59,096 nt of DNA from an uncultured Lachnospiraceae bacterium (GTDB taxonomy: Bacteria; Bacillota; Clostridia; Lachnospirales; Lachnospiraceae): contig CANOCU010000019.1 of the NCBI GenBank assembly GCA_947564645.1, forward strand, positions 1 through 59,096. Reading direction: 5' to 3'. Position numbers and translations under genes: made by a program. The notes under the pieces were generated by a model. The model saw nothing but the letters and a program-made list of their open reading frames with translations. It made no database searches and had not been told where the DNA came from. Shown here piece by piece: positions 51,896 to 59,096 of this stretch; position 1 is the first letter of the stretch; the number at the start of each line of letters is the position of its first letter.

Positions 51896-52586
51896 GTTGT
51901 AAACGCTCCAATTCTTCTTTTGTCAGCCTGCGAAAGGCTCCTTTCGGCAGGGTTTCGTCCAGGACTATAGACCCCATGCGGATCCTTTTCAGATAGACCA
52001 CTTCATTGCCTGCCGCCTGCAGCATACGTTTCACCTGATGGAATTTCCCTTCGGTGATCGTCAGCAGGATCTTCTTTTCCTCCAGAATATGTACGACTGC
52101 CGGTGCAAGAGGCCTCTTCTCTCCGATCTCCATGCCCTGTTCCAGAAGCTGCTGCTGACCGGCGTCGAAGGGGCGGGCCAGGTGACATTCGTATTCCTTC
52201 TCCACATGTCTGCCGGGAGAAAGCAGGTCATGGGCCAGCGCACCGTCGTTGGTGATCAGCAGAAGGCCCTCCGTATCCTTGTCCAGTCTTCCCACCGGAA
52301 AAAGATCCCTGTGCGTCCCATCCCCGATCAGGTCAAGAACCGTCCGCTCTTTCCTGTCCCTGGTGGCGGACACCACGCCCGCCGGTTTGTGCAGAAGATA
52401 GTAGACATATTCTTCATAGACGCAGGGCTGTCCTTTATAACAGACATGATCTGCAGCCGGCCGGATCTGCTCCTCCGGGCTGCGCATCGTCACTTCGTTA
52501 ACCGATACCAGGCCGGCTTTGATCTCCTTTTTCACCTGGCTTCTCGTTCCCAGATTCAATTCGCATAAATATCTGTCTAAACGCAT
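51873..52586 (-). CDS. RsuA-family 16S rRNA pseudouridine synthase
   Basis: 237 residues. An S4 domain (MRLDRYLCELNLGTRSQVKK) is followed by the synthase domain with the catalytic aspartate in VGRLDKDTEGLLLITNDG (GRLD, typical of RsuA/RluB) and EGKFHQVKRMLQAAG. RsuA modifies U516 of 16S rRNA; the exact target here is inferred. It is divergent from the YlbJ-like gene. The 112-base gap between them has no confident promoter. Confidence 0.91.
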   Translation of the reverse strand: MRLDRYLCELNLGTRSQVKKEIKAGLVSVNEVTMRSPEEQIRPAADHVCYKGQPCVYEEYVYYLLHKPAGVVSATRDRKERTVLDLIGDGTHRDLFPVGRLDKDTEGLLLITNDGALAHDLLSPGRHVEKEYECHLARPFDAGQQQLLEQGMEIGEKRPLAPAVVHILEEKKILLTITEGKFHQVKRMLQAAGNEVVYLKRIRMGSIVLDETLPKGAFRRLTKEELERLQHDRSGHL

Positions 52587-52698
52587 CCTCGCCCCATCCT
52601 ATTGTGCAAAGCGGCTGTCTCATCCGACGCCTGGTATCATAATAACACAGATCCTGTCATATAATAAAGTAAATTATTCCGCGCAGGAAAAGCCCGCC

Positions 52699-53655
52699 AT
52701 GAAAAAGCAAGATACCGCATACCAGCTCCTCTTCACAGCGCTTGCCCTCTATCTGATCTATCTGATGCTCCGCTATCCGGCGCTTGCGCTGGAGTATGCC
52801 TCCACCGGGCTGAACCTCTGGTTTACCAGGATGGTGCCCACGCTCCTGCCTTTTATGATCCTCTCCGGGATCATGATCCGCATGGATCTGACGGAACACT
52901 TCGTGCGCCTGCTTCATCCGCTCCTGCATGTTCTGTTCGGGACTTCCAGAAACGGTTCCTACACGATCATCATGGGCTTTCTGTGCGGCTTCCCGATGGG
53001 CGCCAGGATCGTGGGCGAACTCTATGAGCAGCACAAGCTGTCCCGTGAGGAAAGCGCGCGCCTGCTATATTTCTGCAATAACATCGGTCCCATCTATTTC
53101 TTAAGCTATGTGGTCCCCACGCTGGGGATCGACAGGCCGCTTTGGCCTTTTCTTATCATGTACGGCATTCCGCTTCTGTATGGCTTCCTGCTGATGCGGA
53201 TCGTGCCGGCCGTAAGATGTCTGTATCGTCCATACAAAGCCGGCTCCGTTCCTGCGTCCGTCCTGTCTGTGTCCGGTAACGAGCAGATGCCCTGCGCCTT
53301 TCTTTCGGCAGTCGATGCCTCCGTACACTCCAGTCTGATCGGTATCGCCAGGCTGGGCGGTTACATGATCTTCTTCAATCTGCTGAATATCGTTTTTCGG
53401 CCTTTTCAACATGTTAACACAGAGATTCTGAATGTATATAGGTGTCTTCTGGAAATCACCAGTGGTATTGACTGTTCCGGTCGGTCAATTTACTATGCCG
53501 TCCTGATCCTTCTGCCTTTTGGCGGATTCTCCTGTATCGCCCAGACCTACAGCATGATCCGGCAGACAGATCTTTCCGTCCGCCCCTATCTCTTCCACAA
53601 AACGGTGCAGACTGCCATCACGGCAGTGTGTTATCTGTTCCTGTATCTGCGCTGA
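52699..53655 (+). CDS. YlbJ-like nucleoside-recognition (Gate) membrane protein
   Basis: 318 residues, several membrane helices. Blocks GLNLWFTRMVPTLLPFMILS, IMGFLCGFPMGARIVGELYE and CNNIGPIYFLSYVVP match the nucleoside-recognition/Gate family with YlbJ of the sporulation pathway. ATG 52699 follows AGGAAA; the frame extends upstream into the divergent gap without family similarity. Transport or membrane-assembly role unknown. It faces the minus-strand amidase gene. Confidence 0.82.
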   Translation: MKKQDTAYQLLFTALALYLIYLMLRYPALALEYASTGLNLWFTRMVPTLLPFMILSGIMIRMDLTEHFVRLLHPLLHVLFGTSRNGSYTIIMGFLCGFPMGARIVGELYEQHKLSREESARLLYFCNNIGPIYFLSYVVPTLGIDRPLWPFLIMYGIPLLYGFLLMRIVPAVRCLYRPYKAGSVPASVLSVSGNEQMPCAFLSAVDASVHSSLIGIARLGGYMIFFNLLNIVFRPFQHVNTEILNVYRCLLEITSGIDCSGRSIYYAVLILLPFGGFSCIAQTYSMIRQTDLSVRPYLFHKTVQTAITAVCYLFLYLR

Positions 53656-53665
53656 ACCGTCCTGC

Positions 53666-54982
53666 CTAACGTCTTTTTCTCCGGCGTCGTCTCTTCCTGC
53701 CTCTTTCGCGCAGGATCATCGCCATGGAACCGGCCATTCCCAGAAGAAGCAGTATGCAGGCGGCGCACATGGCAAGGAAGAGACCGTCATATCCTTTCGG
53801 TTCCTCCCTTTGGGGCATCTTCTGCGCTTTCTCATCGTCTCCGGTCGGATCCACATTCCCGGAGGCGCTCTCCAAAGCTTCTTTCTCTGCCAGTTCTGCG
53901 GCGATCTCTTCCGGCGTCTTATAATCCATGGATGGCAGGGTGATCATGTTGCTCTCGGTAAACAAGTCATACCCGTTATAGCCGTTGACCACGATACGCG
54001 GCACCACGCGGGGCGGCACCTGCATGGTAAAGCAGAAGGTGTCGGACGACCGGTCGGGCCACTTTAGCAGCTCGGAAAAAGTCTCTCCGCCGTCATAACT
54101 GTATGCATAATACAGCATACCGCTGTCCCGATCCGCCGCAGACACCTGTACCGTCACCTCGCCGCTATCGGCATTCTGTTCCAATACCTCAATGGCGCAG
54201 AAATCCGGTTCCGTGCTGTCAGGCGCCACCACATCCGCCGGCACGTCCACGACCACATTCTGATAGCCGCTGTAATCCACACCCAGTATATCAGAGCGGA
54301 GATGAAAGTATTTCGCGGCGGCGGTGGCATCCAGACGGCCGAAAGCTTTCAGTTTCTCATCATGGTCATAGAAGGGCTTATCATTGTCCTGATCCAGATG
54401 GCAGTGCTCTATCAGGACGCAGGGAATACCCCGCTCCGTAGCATGGCGGATGATCCCGTAATAATCGAGTCCCTTGCGTCCGAGCCTCGTCTTGATTCCC
54501 CTGGAATACAGTCCCAGTTCCTCCAGCAGCTCCATCTCGACGCTGGCAAATCCATAGCCCTTACTGTAATTCTCACCAAACGCCGATACCCAGCACTCAG
54601 CGCCGAACAGCGTATGATGTTCCGACAGGTTGAAATGCAGGCAGAGCAGGAAATCGGCGTCCACATTCGCGGCAAATTCACACCGCTCTTCCAGGGACAG
54701 CTCCTGGTCGCCGTTCCTGGTCAGATACACGGTGACGCCTTCGTACTTCTCCAGCTCTTCCTTCATGGCGTCTGCCACGACCATGGTCATCTCTTTCTCG
54801 GTATAATCTTCATATTCGCCGCCCAGATTCTCTCCGCCGTGCCCCGGATCTATCACGATCCGCAAGGTATCTTCTTCTGCCTCTGCGGTGGTATCTAAAC
54901 AGAACCAGGTCAAGACCATGGCCGTCAACAGGTATATGCATATCTTAGAAATGCTTATCCTTATTCTCTTGAATCGATTCAT
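53666..54982 (-). CDS. N-acetylmuramoyl-L-alanine amidase
   Basis: 438 residues. A signal or anchor segment (about 10-30, ICIYLLTAMVLTWFCL) is followed by the Amidase_3 domain: RIVIDPGHGGENLGGEYEDY (metal histidine), the glutamate region near FGAECWVSAFGENYSKGY, HFNLSEHHTLF (histidine) and GIPCVLIEHCHLDQDNDKP. The enzyme cuts the amide bond between MurNAc and the peptide. The C-terminal part has beta segments and a second membrane helix (about 405-425, LFLAMCAACILLLLGM). ATG 54982 is chosen because a terminator overlaps 54994. Confidence 0.85.
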   Translation of the reverse strand: MNRFKRIRISISKICIYLLTAMVLTWFCLDTTAEAEEDTLRIVIDPGHGGENLGGEYEDYTEKEMTMVVADAMKEELEKYEGVTVYLTRNGDQELSLEERCEFAANVDADFLLCLHFNLSEHHTLFGAECWVSAFGENYSKGYGFASVEMELLEELGLYSRGIKTRLGRKGLDYYGIIRHATERGIPCVLIEHCHLDQDNDKPFYDHDEKLKAFGRLDATAAAKYFHLRSDILGVDYSGYQNVVVDVPADVVAPDSTEPDFCAIEVLEQNADSGEVTVQVSAADRDSGMLYYAYSYDGGETFSELLKWPDRSSDTFCFTMQVPPRVVPRIVVNGYNGYDLFTESNMITLPSMDYKTPEEIAAELAEKEALESASGNVDPTGDDEKAQKMPQREEPKGYDGLFLAMCAACILLLLGMAGSMAMILRERGRKRRRRRKRR

Positions 54983-54994
54983 ATCCCATCTCAT

Positions 54995-55023
54995 AAAAAA
55001 GAGCCTGCCCTATGGCAAACTCT
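54995..55023 (-). terminator. Terminator between the coiled-coil gene and the amidase gene
   Basis: On the minus strand, AGAGTTTGCC/GGCAGGCTCT (55023-55014 with 55009-55000), 10 bp with two G-T pairs, loop 4, then T6. It ends the coaD-coiled-coil unit and separates the amidase gene. Confidence 0.85.
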
Positions 55024-55048
55024 GTTCTCCAAGCCAACCCCTGTGGCT

Positions 55049-55651
55049 TTACATCAAATTCAGTTCAGCCGGTTCACTTTCGCCTTCTGCTTCCTTCAGC
55101 ATCTGCTCTACCTCGATCGGACGCAGTTCGGCGCGATTTGCCTTAACGGTCTCATTATAACCGCTGATCGTGTTATAGAAACTCTCATAGTGTTCCGTCG
55201 TCGTTGCCAGGGTAGCCGTCATGGCGCTTTCCAGATTGGCTAACATCTCGTCAAGATACTGCATGGCGGAGGTCCGGACACCGTTGGCTTCCAATGTGGC
55301 GTTATTGAGGATCTCCTGGGCCTGTGTGGTAGCCATCCTCACCACCTCGTTCGCCTGCGCGTAAGCCTGCTGCATGATCTCGTGTTCGTTGATCAGCTCC
55401 GTGGTCTGGACAGTCGCATCCTTGATCAGGGCTTCCGCCTTGGCACGCGCATCGTTCAGAATAGCCTCTTTATTGGTGATGATCTTCTGATAGCGCTTGA
55501 TCTCGTCAGGCGTCTTCATCCGCAGCTCCCGCAGAAGCTCGTCAATTTCTTCTTTGTTCACGATTATGTTCGTCTTAGACAACGGCTGATACTTGCAGCC
55601 ATCAATGTAATCTTCGATCTCATCGATAAGTTGTTCGATTCTGCTGCTCAT
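55049..55651 (-). CDS. Coiled-coil cytoplasmic protein, DivIVA/ATPase-like
   Basis: 200 residues, almost entirely helical and charged: SSRIEQLIDEIEDYIDGCKY, EIDELLRELRMKTPDEIKRY and a long coiled coil (about 70-180, with LNDARAKAEALIKDATVQTT). Similar proteins in Lachnospiraceae are called ATPase or are likened to DivIVA, without nucleotide-binding motifs. A scaffold role in division is a guess. ATG 55651 has GAGG upstream. It starts 39 bases after coaD. Confidence 0.75.
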   Translation of the reverse strand: MSSRIEQLIDEIEDYIDGCKYQPLSKTNIIVNKEEIDELLRELRMKTPDEIKRYQKIITNKEAILNDARAKAEALIKDATVQTTELINEHEIMQQAYAQANEVVRMATTQAQEILNNATLEANGVRTSAMQYLDEMLANLESAMTATLATTTEHYESFYNTISGYNETVKANRAELRPIEVEQMLKEAEGESEPAELNLM

Positions 55652-55690
55652 CTTTATCCTCATTCCTAAATCGTTCTGTCGGGTCTGCAT

Positions 55691-56179
55691 TTACTTCACG
55701 TGCCCGTACTTCTCATAGATCAGTTTCGCAACAAATTCCGGCACACATTGGGAAATATCACCGTTAAAGCTGGCAAATTCCCTGACGGTGGAGGAACTTA
55801 AATATGCGTATTCCAAACTGGTGGTCAGAAACATCGTGTCCAGATCACCACCCGAAAATTTCCGGTTCGTCTGCGCGATCTGCAGCTCATACTCAAAATC
55901 CGTGATAGCCCGCAGCCCTCTGATCGCCACGTGGACATCCTTCTTCCTGGCATAATCGATCAGCAGTCCGCTGAAAGAATCTACCACTACATTCGGCATA
56001 TCCTTCGTCGCTTCCTCTAACATCTTAACACGTTCTTCTACAGAAAACAATGGAGTCTTTGTTTTATTATTCAACACGCTCACCGTTAATTCATCAAAAA
56101 TTTCAGCGGCGCGCCTGATAATATCCAAATGCCCAAAAGTAACAGGATCAAAACTGCCCGGATAAATTGCTGCTTTCAT
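55691..56179 (-). CDS. coaD: Phosphopantetheine adenylyltransferase
   Basis: 162 residues, standard. CoaD transfers AMP to 4'-phosphopantetheine in the fourth step of coenzyme A synthesis. The nucleotidyl motif is [18 protein letters not shown], with [20 protein letters not shown] and the final [11 protein letters not shown]. It is downstream of rsmD, the usual Firmicutes pair, but here separated from it by 226 bases with several hairpins. Confidence 0.97.
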   Translation of the reverse strand: MKAAIYPGSFDPVTFGHLDIIRRAAEIFDELTVSVLNNKTKTPLFSVEERVKMLEEATKDMPNVVVDSFSGLLIDYARKKDVHVAIRGLRAITDFEYELQIAQTNRKFSGGDLDTMFLTTSLEYAYLSSSTVREFASFNGDISQCVPEFVAKLIYEKYGHVK

Positions 56180-56230
56180 ACTTGCACCTCCATATCATCT
56201 TTGACACAAATTCCCATGAAAACTACGGTG

Positions 56231-56293
56231 CAAGTATTCAGTACGTGCACACACGCAAGTGTGGCGCGTGTACGCTCAGCGCAGCAAGTGCGC
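56231..56293. repeat. Hairpins with GCAA(G) loops between rsmD and coaD
   Basis: CACAC-gcaa-GTGTG (56250-56254 with 56259-56263) and GCGCA-gcaag-TGCGC (56279-56283 with 56289-56293). The second has the same GCAAG loop as the 71-bp repeat. They lie in the 226-base gap 56180-56405, in which I see no gene. Confidence 0.5.
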
Positions 56294-56405
56294 AGAACTA
56301 CCTGCAGTTGTTCTCTTTTCATAATAATCTCCCTTTTATTTGTACCTGGAAATAGTTTCCACTTTTGGCATTATAAATCACTTTTCCCGAAATGTCTTTA
56401 CTTTT

Positions 56406-56954
56406 TTAAAAAATTCTGCAAAACACATGTTTGTTCGTCTTATAGCGCTTCTCTTTCTCGACCGCAAATCCCAGCTCCTTCACATAGGAAAAATCCGTAT
56501 CAAGAGCCGCCTCCGTTACGATCAGTGTGTTCCTGGTCACATAGGGCAGGGTTCGCAGCAGCCGCAGCGCCTGTTGTTCGTATCCGCTTTGATAAGGAGG
56601 ATCCATAAAGATCACATCCGCTTCCTTCTCATGGATCCCCGGCAGGGCGCTCAGTACGTCCTGCTTAAGCACCGTGGCCCGGTCCGCAAACCGGGTAAAC
56701 TGCAGGTTCTCCGCGATACAGGTTAGCGCATGGCGGTTGTTCTCCACGAAATAGGCATGTCTTGCCCCACGGCTGAGCGCCTCGATCCCGATCCCGCCGC
56801 TTCCGCTGTACAGGTCTAAGAATACGGCATCCGGCAGATAAGGCTGCAGCATATTGAATAACGTCTCTTTGATCCGGTCCGTAGTCGGCCTGGTGTCCAT
56901 TCCTTCCGGCGTCTTAAGCCGCAGGCTTCTCGCCGTCCCCGCTATTACTCTCAT
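56406..56954 (-). CDS. rsmD: 16S rRNA (guanine966-N2) methyltransferase
   Basis: 182 residues. It starts MRVIAGTARSLRLKTPEGMD with TRPTTDRIKETLFNML, the RsmD signature, then the SAM-binding FLDLYSGSGGIGIEALSRGA and the catalytic MDPPYQSG (DPPY type). RsmD methylates G966 of 16S rRNA during 30S assembly. It precedes coaD on the same strand. The C-terminal part is complete. Confidence 0.95.
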   Translation of the reverse strand: MRVIAGTARSLRLKTPEGMDTRPTTDRIKETLFNMLQPYLPDAVFLDLYSGSGGIGIEALSRGARHAYFVENNRHALTCIAENLQFTRFADRATVLKQDVLSALPGIHEKEADVIFMDPPYQSGYEQQALRLLRTLPYVTRNTLIVTEAALDTDFSYVKELGFAVEKEKRYKTNKHVFCRIF

Positions 56955-57047
56955 TGATCGTCCTCCCTGATTCTCTGTCTATCCTGGTATACTCGGCGCA
57001 GCGAAGGCGCAGAGCTATTGACTGTTGCATGTGGTCAGGCGTCCCGG

Positions 57048-59096
57048 TCAGACTCTGATTTTGACTCCCCTGCCGTCTCGTTTTCCCAGTTTGATCTTAT
57101 TCAGTTCGATTTGTTTTCCGCCGTACTCGATCGTCTGTTCCACCGCATTGCGGGTATAATAAACTGCCTCCAGGCTGTCTTTGGCGCCGAGCTTCATGCC
57201 GCGGACGCCGATAGCGCCCTTCTTTTTCTCCGGGATCTCTTCCACCGGGAAGCGCAGGAAATACCCTTCCGCAGACTGCAATACGATATTGCGCTGTTCC
57301 TTCAAGGTCACAACGCTGACTACCTCGTCCTCATCCGCCAGCTTCGTGGCCGCTACCGTCCGCTTGGCCACATCGAACTCGCCGCCGTCCACTACCTTGA
57401 GCATGGCCTGCTTCGTGGCGAAGATCACGCGGTAGAGATTCAAGTCGCTCTGGCTTGCGGCATAAAGGATGGTCTCCTTCGAGGAATCGAAATTACTGAT
57501 ATTGTCCACCGGTACGCCCTTGTCACGGAACTTGCCCATGGGCAGGTCCATCACCTTCAGGGTATGGAGCTGTCCCGTGTTCGTAAACAGACACACCTTA
57601 CCCGTATTCCGGCAGACGAAGGCATAGCGGTTCTCGCTGTCCGCCGCCTCCTTATTCCGCTCATAGGTGGCCGTATCGATCGTCCTGGCGTAACCGAAAC
57701 GGTCCATCAGGAAGACGATATCCATCTCTTCCGCCTTCTTCTCCACATAGACCGCCTCACTGGCCTGGGTGATCACCGTCCTGCGGTTCCGTCTGTACGC
57801 GTCCCGGATCTCATCCAGCTCATTGATGATGACCTGAGCCATGGAATCTCTTCTGGCAAGGATATCTTCATAGCGGTAAATGTTGGCCATGGTATCCTCA
57901 TGCTCGTTGATCAGTGCTTCGATCTCTAAACCGATCAGTTTATAGAGCCGCATATCCAGAATGGCGTTGGCCTGTTTCTCCGTAAACATCAGCTGGGTTG
58001 CCATGATCTTGGATTCCTTGGACTTAAACTTAATGCCGTCGATCTTCCCCTCGATCAGACAGGCCTTCGCCATGGCCCTGTCCTTGGAGCCGCGCAGGAT
58101 CTCAATGATCAGGTCGATCACGTTACATGCTTTGATCAGCCCTTCCTGTATCTCCTTACGCTCCAATTCCTTCGCCAGAAGATTCGTATACTTTCTCGTC
58201 GTCACCTCAAACTGGAATTTGATATTCTCCCGCAGGATCTGCTTAAGGCCCATAGTCTCCGGCCGGCCGTCGGCGATGGCCAACATATTGACGCCGAAGG
58301 TGTCTTCCAGACGGGTCTTCTTGTAAAGCAGGTTCTTGAAATTCTCCACATCCGCGTCCTTGCGCAGCTCGATGACGATGCGGATGCCTTCCTTGGAAGA
58401 CTGGTTGGTAATATCCACGATATCCTGCGTCTTCTTGGTCTCCGCCAGAGCCGCAACGTCCATCAGGAACTTGCCGATCCCCGCACCGATCATGGTGTAG
58501 GGAATCTCGGTGATCACCAGATTGGTCCTGCCGCCTTTGGCCTTCTCGATCTCCACCTTGCCCCGGATCTTGATCTTGCCGGTTCCGCTCTCGTAGATCT
58601 CCAGCAGTTCGTCCTCATTGATGACGATACCGCCGGTAGGGAAATCCGGTCCCTTTACATAGCGCATCAGCTCTCTGGTGGTAATATTCTCATCCAGCAT
58701 ATAGGCTTTGGCAGCCTCAATCACCTCCGCCAGATTGTGGGGCGGAATGCTGGTTGCCATACCGACCGCGATTCCCTCGGATCCGTTGATGAGCAGGTTG
58801 GGAATCTTCACCGGCAGCACACTGGGTTCCTTCTCCGTGGCGTCGAAGTTGGGAAGGAAATCCACCACGTCCTTATCCAGATCGGACAAAAACGCCTCCT
58901 GCGTGATCTTCTCCAGTCTGGCCTCCGTGTAACGCATGGCCGCCGCGCCGTCCCCTTCAATGTTGCCGAAGTTGCCGTGGCCGTCGATCAGGGGCAGGCC
59001 CTTCTTGAAATCCTGGGACATGACTACCAGCGCCTCATAGATCGAACTGTCGCCGTGGGGATGGTATTTACCCATGGTATCGCCCACGATACGCGC
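57048..59096 (-). CDS. Type IIA topoisomerase subunit A (ParC-like), N-terminus cut
   Basis: The frame is open to the right window edge; 682 residues are present. The piece begins at ARIVGDTMGKYHPHGDSSIY, the quinolone-determining region, with the catalytic tyrosine in AAAMRYTEARLEK. The tail holds beta-pinwheel repeats ending GAIGVRGMKLGAKDSLE, and the total protein would be about 755 residues. No clear GyrA box (QxRGGKG) is seen, and the length is short for GyrA, so topoisomerase IV subunit A is preferred. GyrA is the alternative. The partner B subunit gene is outside the window. Confidence 0.85.
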   Translation of the reverse strand, partial: ARIVGDTMGKYHPHGDSSIYEALVVMSQDFKKGLPLIDGHGNFGNIEGDGAAAMRYTEARLEKITQEAFLSDLDKDVVDFLPNFDATEKEPSVLPVKIPNLLINGSEGIAVGMATSIPPHNLAEVIEAAKAYMLDENITTRELMRYVKGPDFPTGGIVINEDELLEIYESGTGKIKIRGKVEIEKAKGGRTNLVITEIPYTMIGAGIGKFLMDVAALAETKKTQDIVDITNQSSKEGIRIVIELRKDADVENFKNLLYKKTRLEDTFGVNMLAIADGRPETMGLKQILRENIKFQFEVTTRKYTNLLAKELERKEIQEGLIKACNVIDLIIEILRGSKDRAMAKACLIEGKIDGIKFKSKESKIMATQLMFTEKQANAILDMRLYKLIGLEIEALINEHEDTMANIYRYEDILARRDSMAQVIINELDEIRDAYRRNRRTVITQASEAVYVEKKAEEMDIVFLMDRFGYARTIDTATYERNKEAADSENRYAFVCRNTGKVCLFTNTGQLHTLKVMDLPMGKFRDKGVPVDNISNFDSSKETILYAASQSDLNLYRVIFATKQAMLKVVDGGEFDVAKRTVAATKLADEDEVVSVVTLKEQRNIVLQSAEGYFLRFPVEEIPEKKKGAIGVRGMKLGAKDSLEAVYYTRNAVEQTIEYGGKQIELNKIKLGKRDGRGVKIRV

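Noticed and set aside
57018-57929. 303-codon plus-strand reading frame
   Set aside because: It mirrors the topoisomerase subunit gene; composition typical of an antisense frame.
57048-59096. DNA gyrase subunit A
   Set aside because: Possible, but the expected total length (~755) and the lack of a clear GyrA box favour the topoisomerase IV subunit; kept as the alternative.

Overview
The window looks like chromosomal DNA of a gut Lachnospiraceae (Clostridia). The signs are an L27 protein with a cleavable N-terminal extension next to its protease Prp, SepF, a divergent lexA/yneA-like pair with CGAAC-type SOS boxes, a short HisG with HisZ, TIGR03960/DUF2344 radical-SAM genes, a GH112 host-glycan phosphorylase and strong AGGAGG ribosome sites. 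No rRNA, tRNA, CRISPR array or IS transposase was seen. Both ends of the window cut a gene: a HlyD-like adaptor on the left and a type IIA topoisomerase A subunit on the right.

Layout. 0-10.6 kb, plus strand: HlyD-like end, yggS, sepF, aroB-lspA, rluD, a hypothetical gene, cstA, a BlaI/BlaR1-type pair behind a consensus promoter with two operators, and a cytidylate-kinase-like gene. 10.7-17.5 kb: GNAT, a minus-strand AI-2E permease/dtd operon, a TtcA-like/tyrosine recombinase pair, and the SOS hub (LysM gene divergent from lexA). 17.5-38.5 kb, mostly minus strand: the conserved ribosome-biogenesis chain (TIGR03960, DUF2344, rng, rplU, prp, rpmA, obgE, yhbY, nadD, yqeK, rsfS). It is interrupted twice. 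The first block, 22.2-28.5 kb, holds a putative nuclease with a structured-RNA leader, a lipoprotein, a MerR regulator, a frameshifted acetyltransferase-like gene, two Nudix genes and a nitrilase. The second, 29.9-35.6 kb, holds a phosphoribosyltransferase, GH112 with an AraC regulator, a frameshifted coiled-coil gene, and MerR with YbjQ. 38.5-49 kb: a partial his operon (hisZ-hisG-hisD-hisIE) directly behind a one-polypeptide restriction-modification gene, then recU, rluA-type, hypothetical and SDR genes. 49-59 kb: YgiQ-type radical SAM, HAD, rsuA-type, YlbJ-like (plus strand), amidase, coiled-coil protein, coaD, rsmD and topoisomerase A.

The most interesting locus is 22.23-23.19 kb (minus strand). 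A good promoter is followed by two tandem RNA units of 82-nt period. Each folds into the same closing stem, H-type pseudoknot and 9-nt-loop hairpin, and compensatory base changes between the units support the fold. A terminator-like hairpin follows, then a 217-codon gene resembling the PBECR4 (BECR-fold nuclease) family. This is the layout of a type III toxin-antitoxin system, but the protein does not look like ToxN, CptN or TenpN. I infer a candidate RNA-controlled nuclease system.

Other notable signals are LexA-type boxes on the restriction-modification promoter and before the TtcA-like/recombinase pair, a palindromic intergenic repeat family (core TTATAGTAAACGA) in at least four places, a 71-bp repeat present twice with one mismatch, a nested hairpin cluster near 46.1 kb, mutually exclusive hairpins near 11.4 kb, and two single-base frameshifts in otherwise intact genes. 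All family assignments come from reading the translated sequences; no database search was run.
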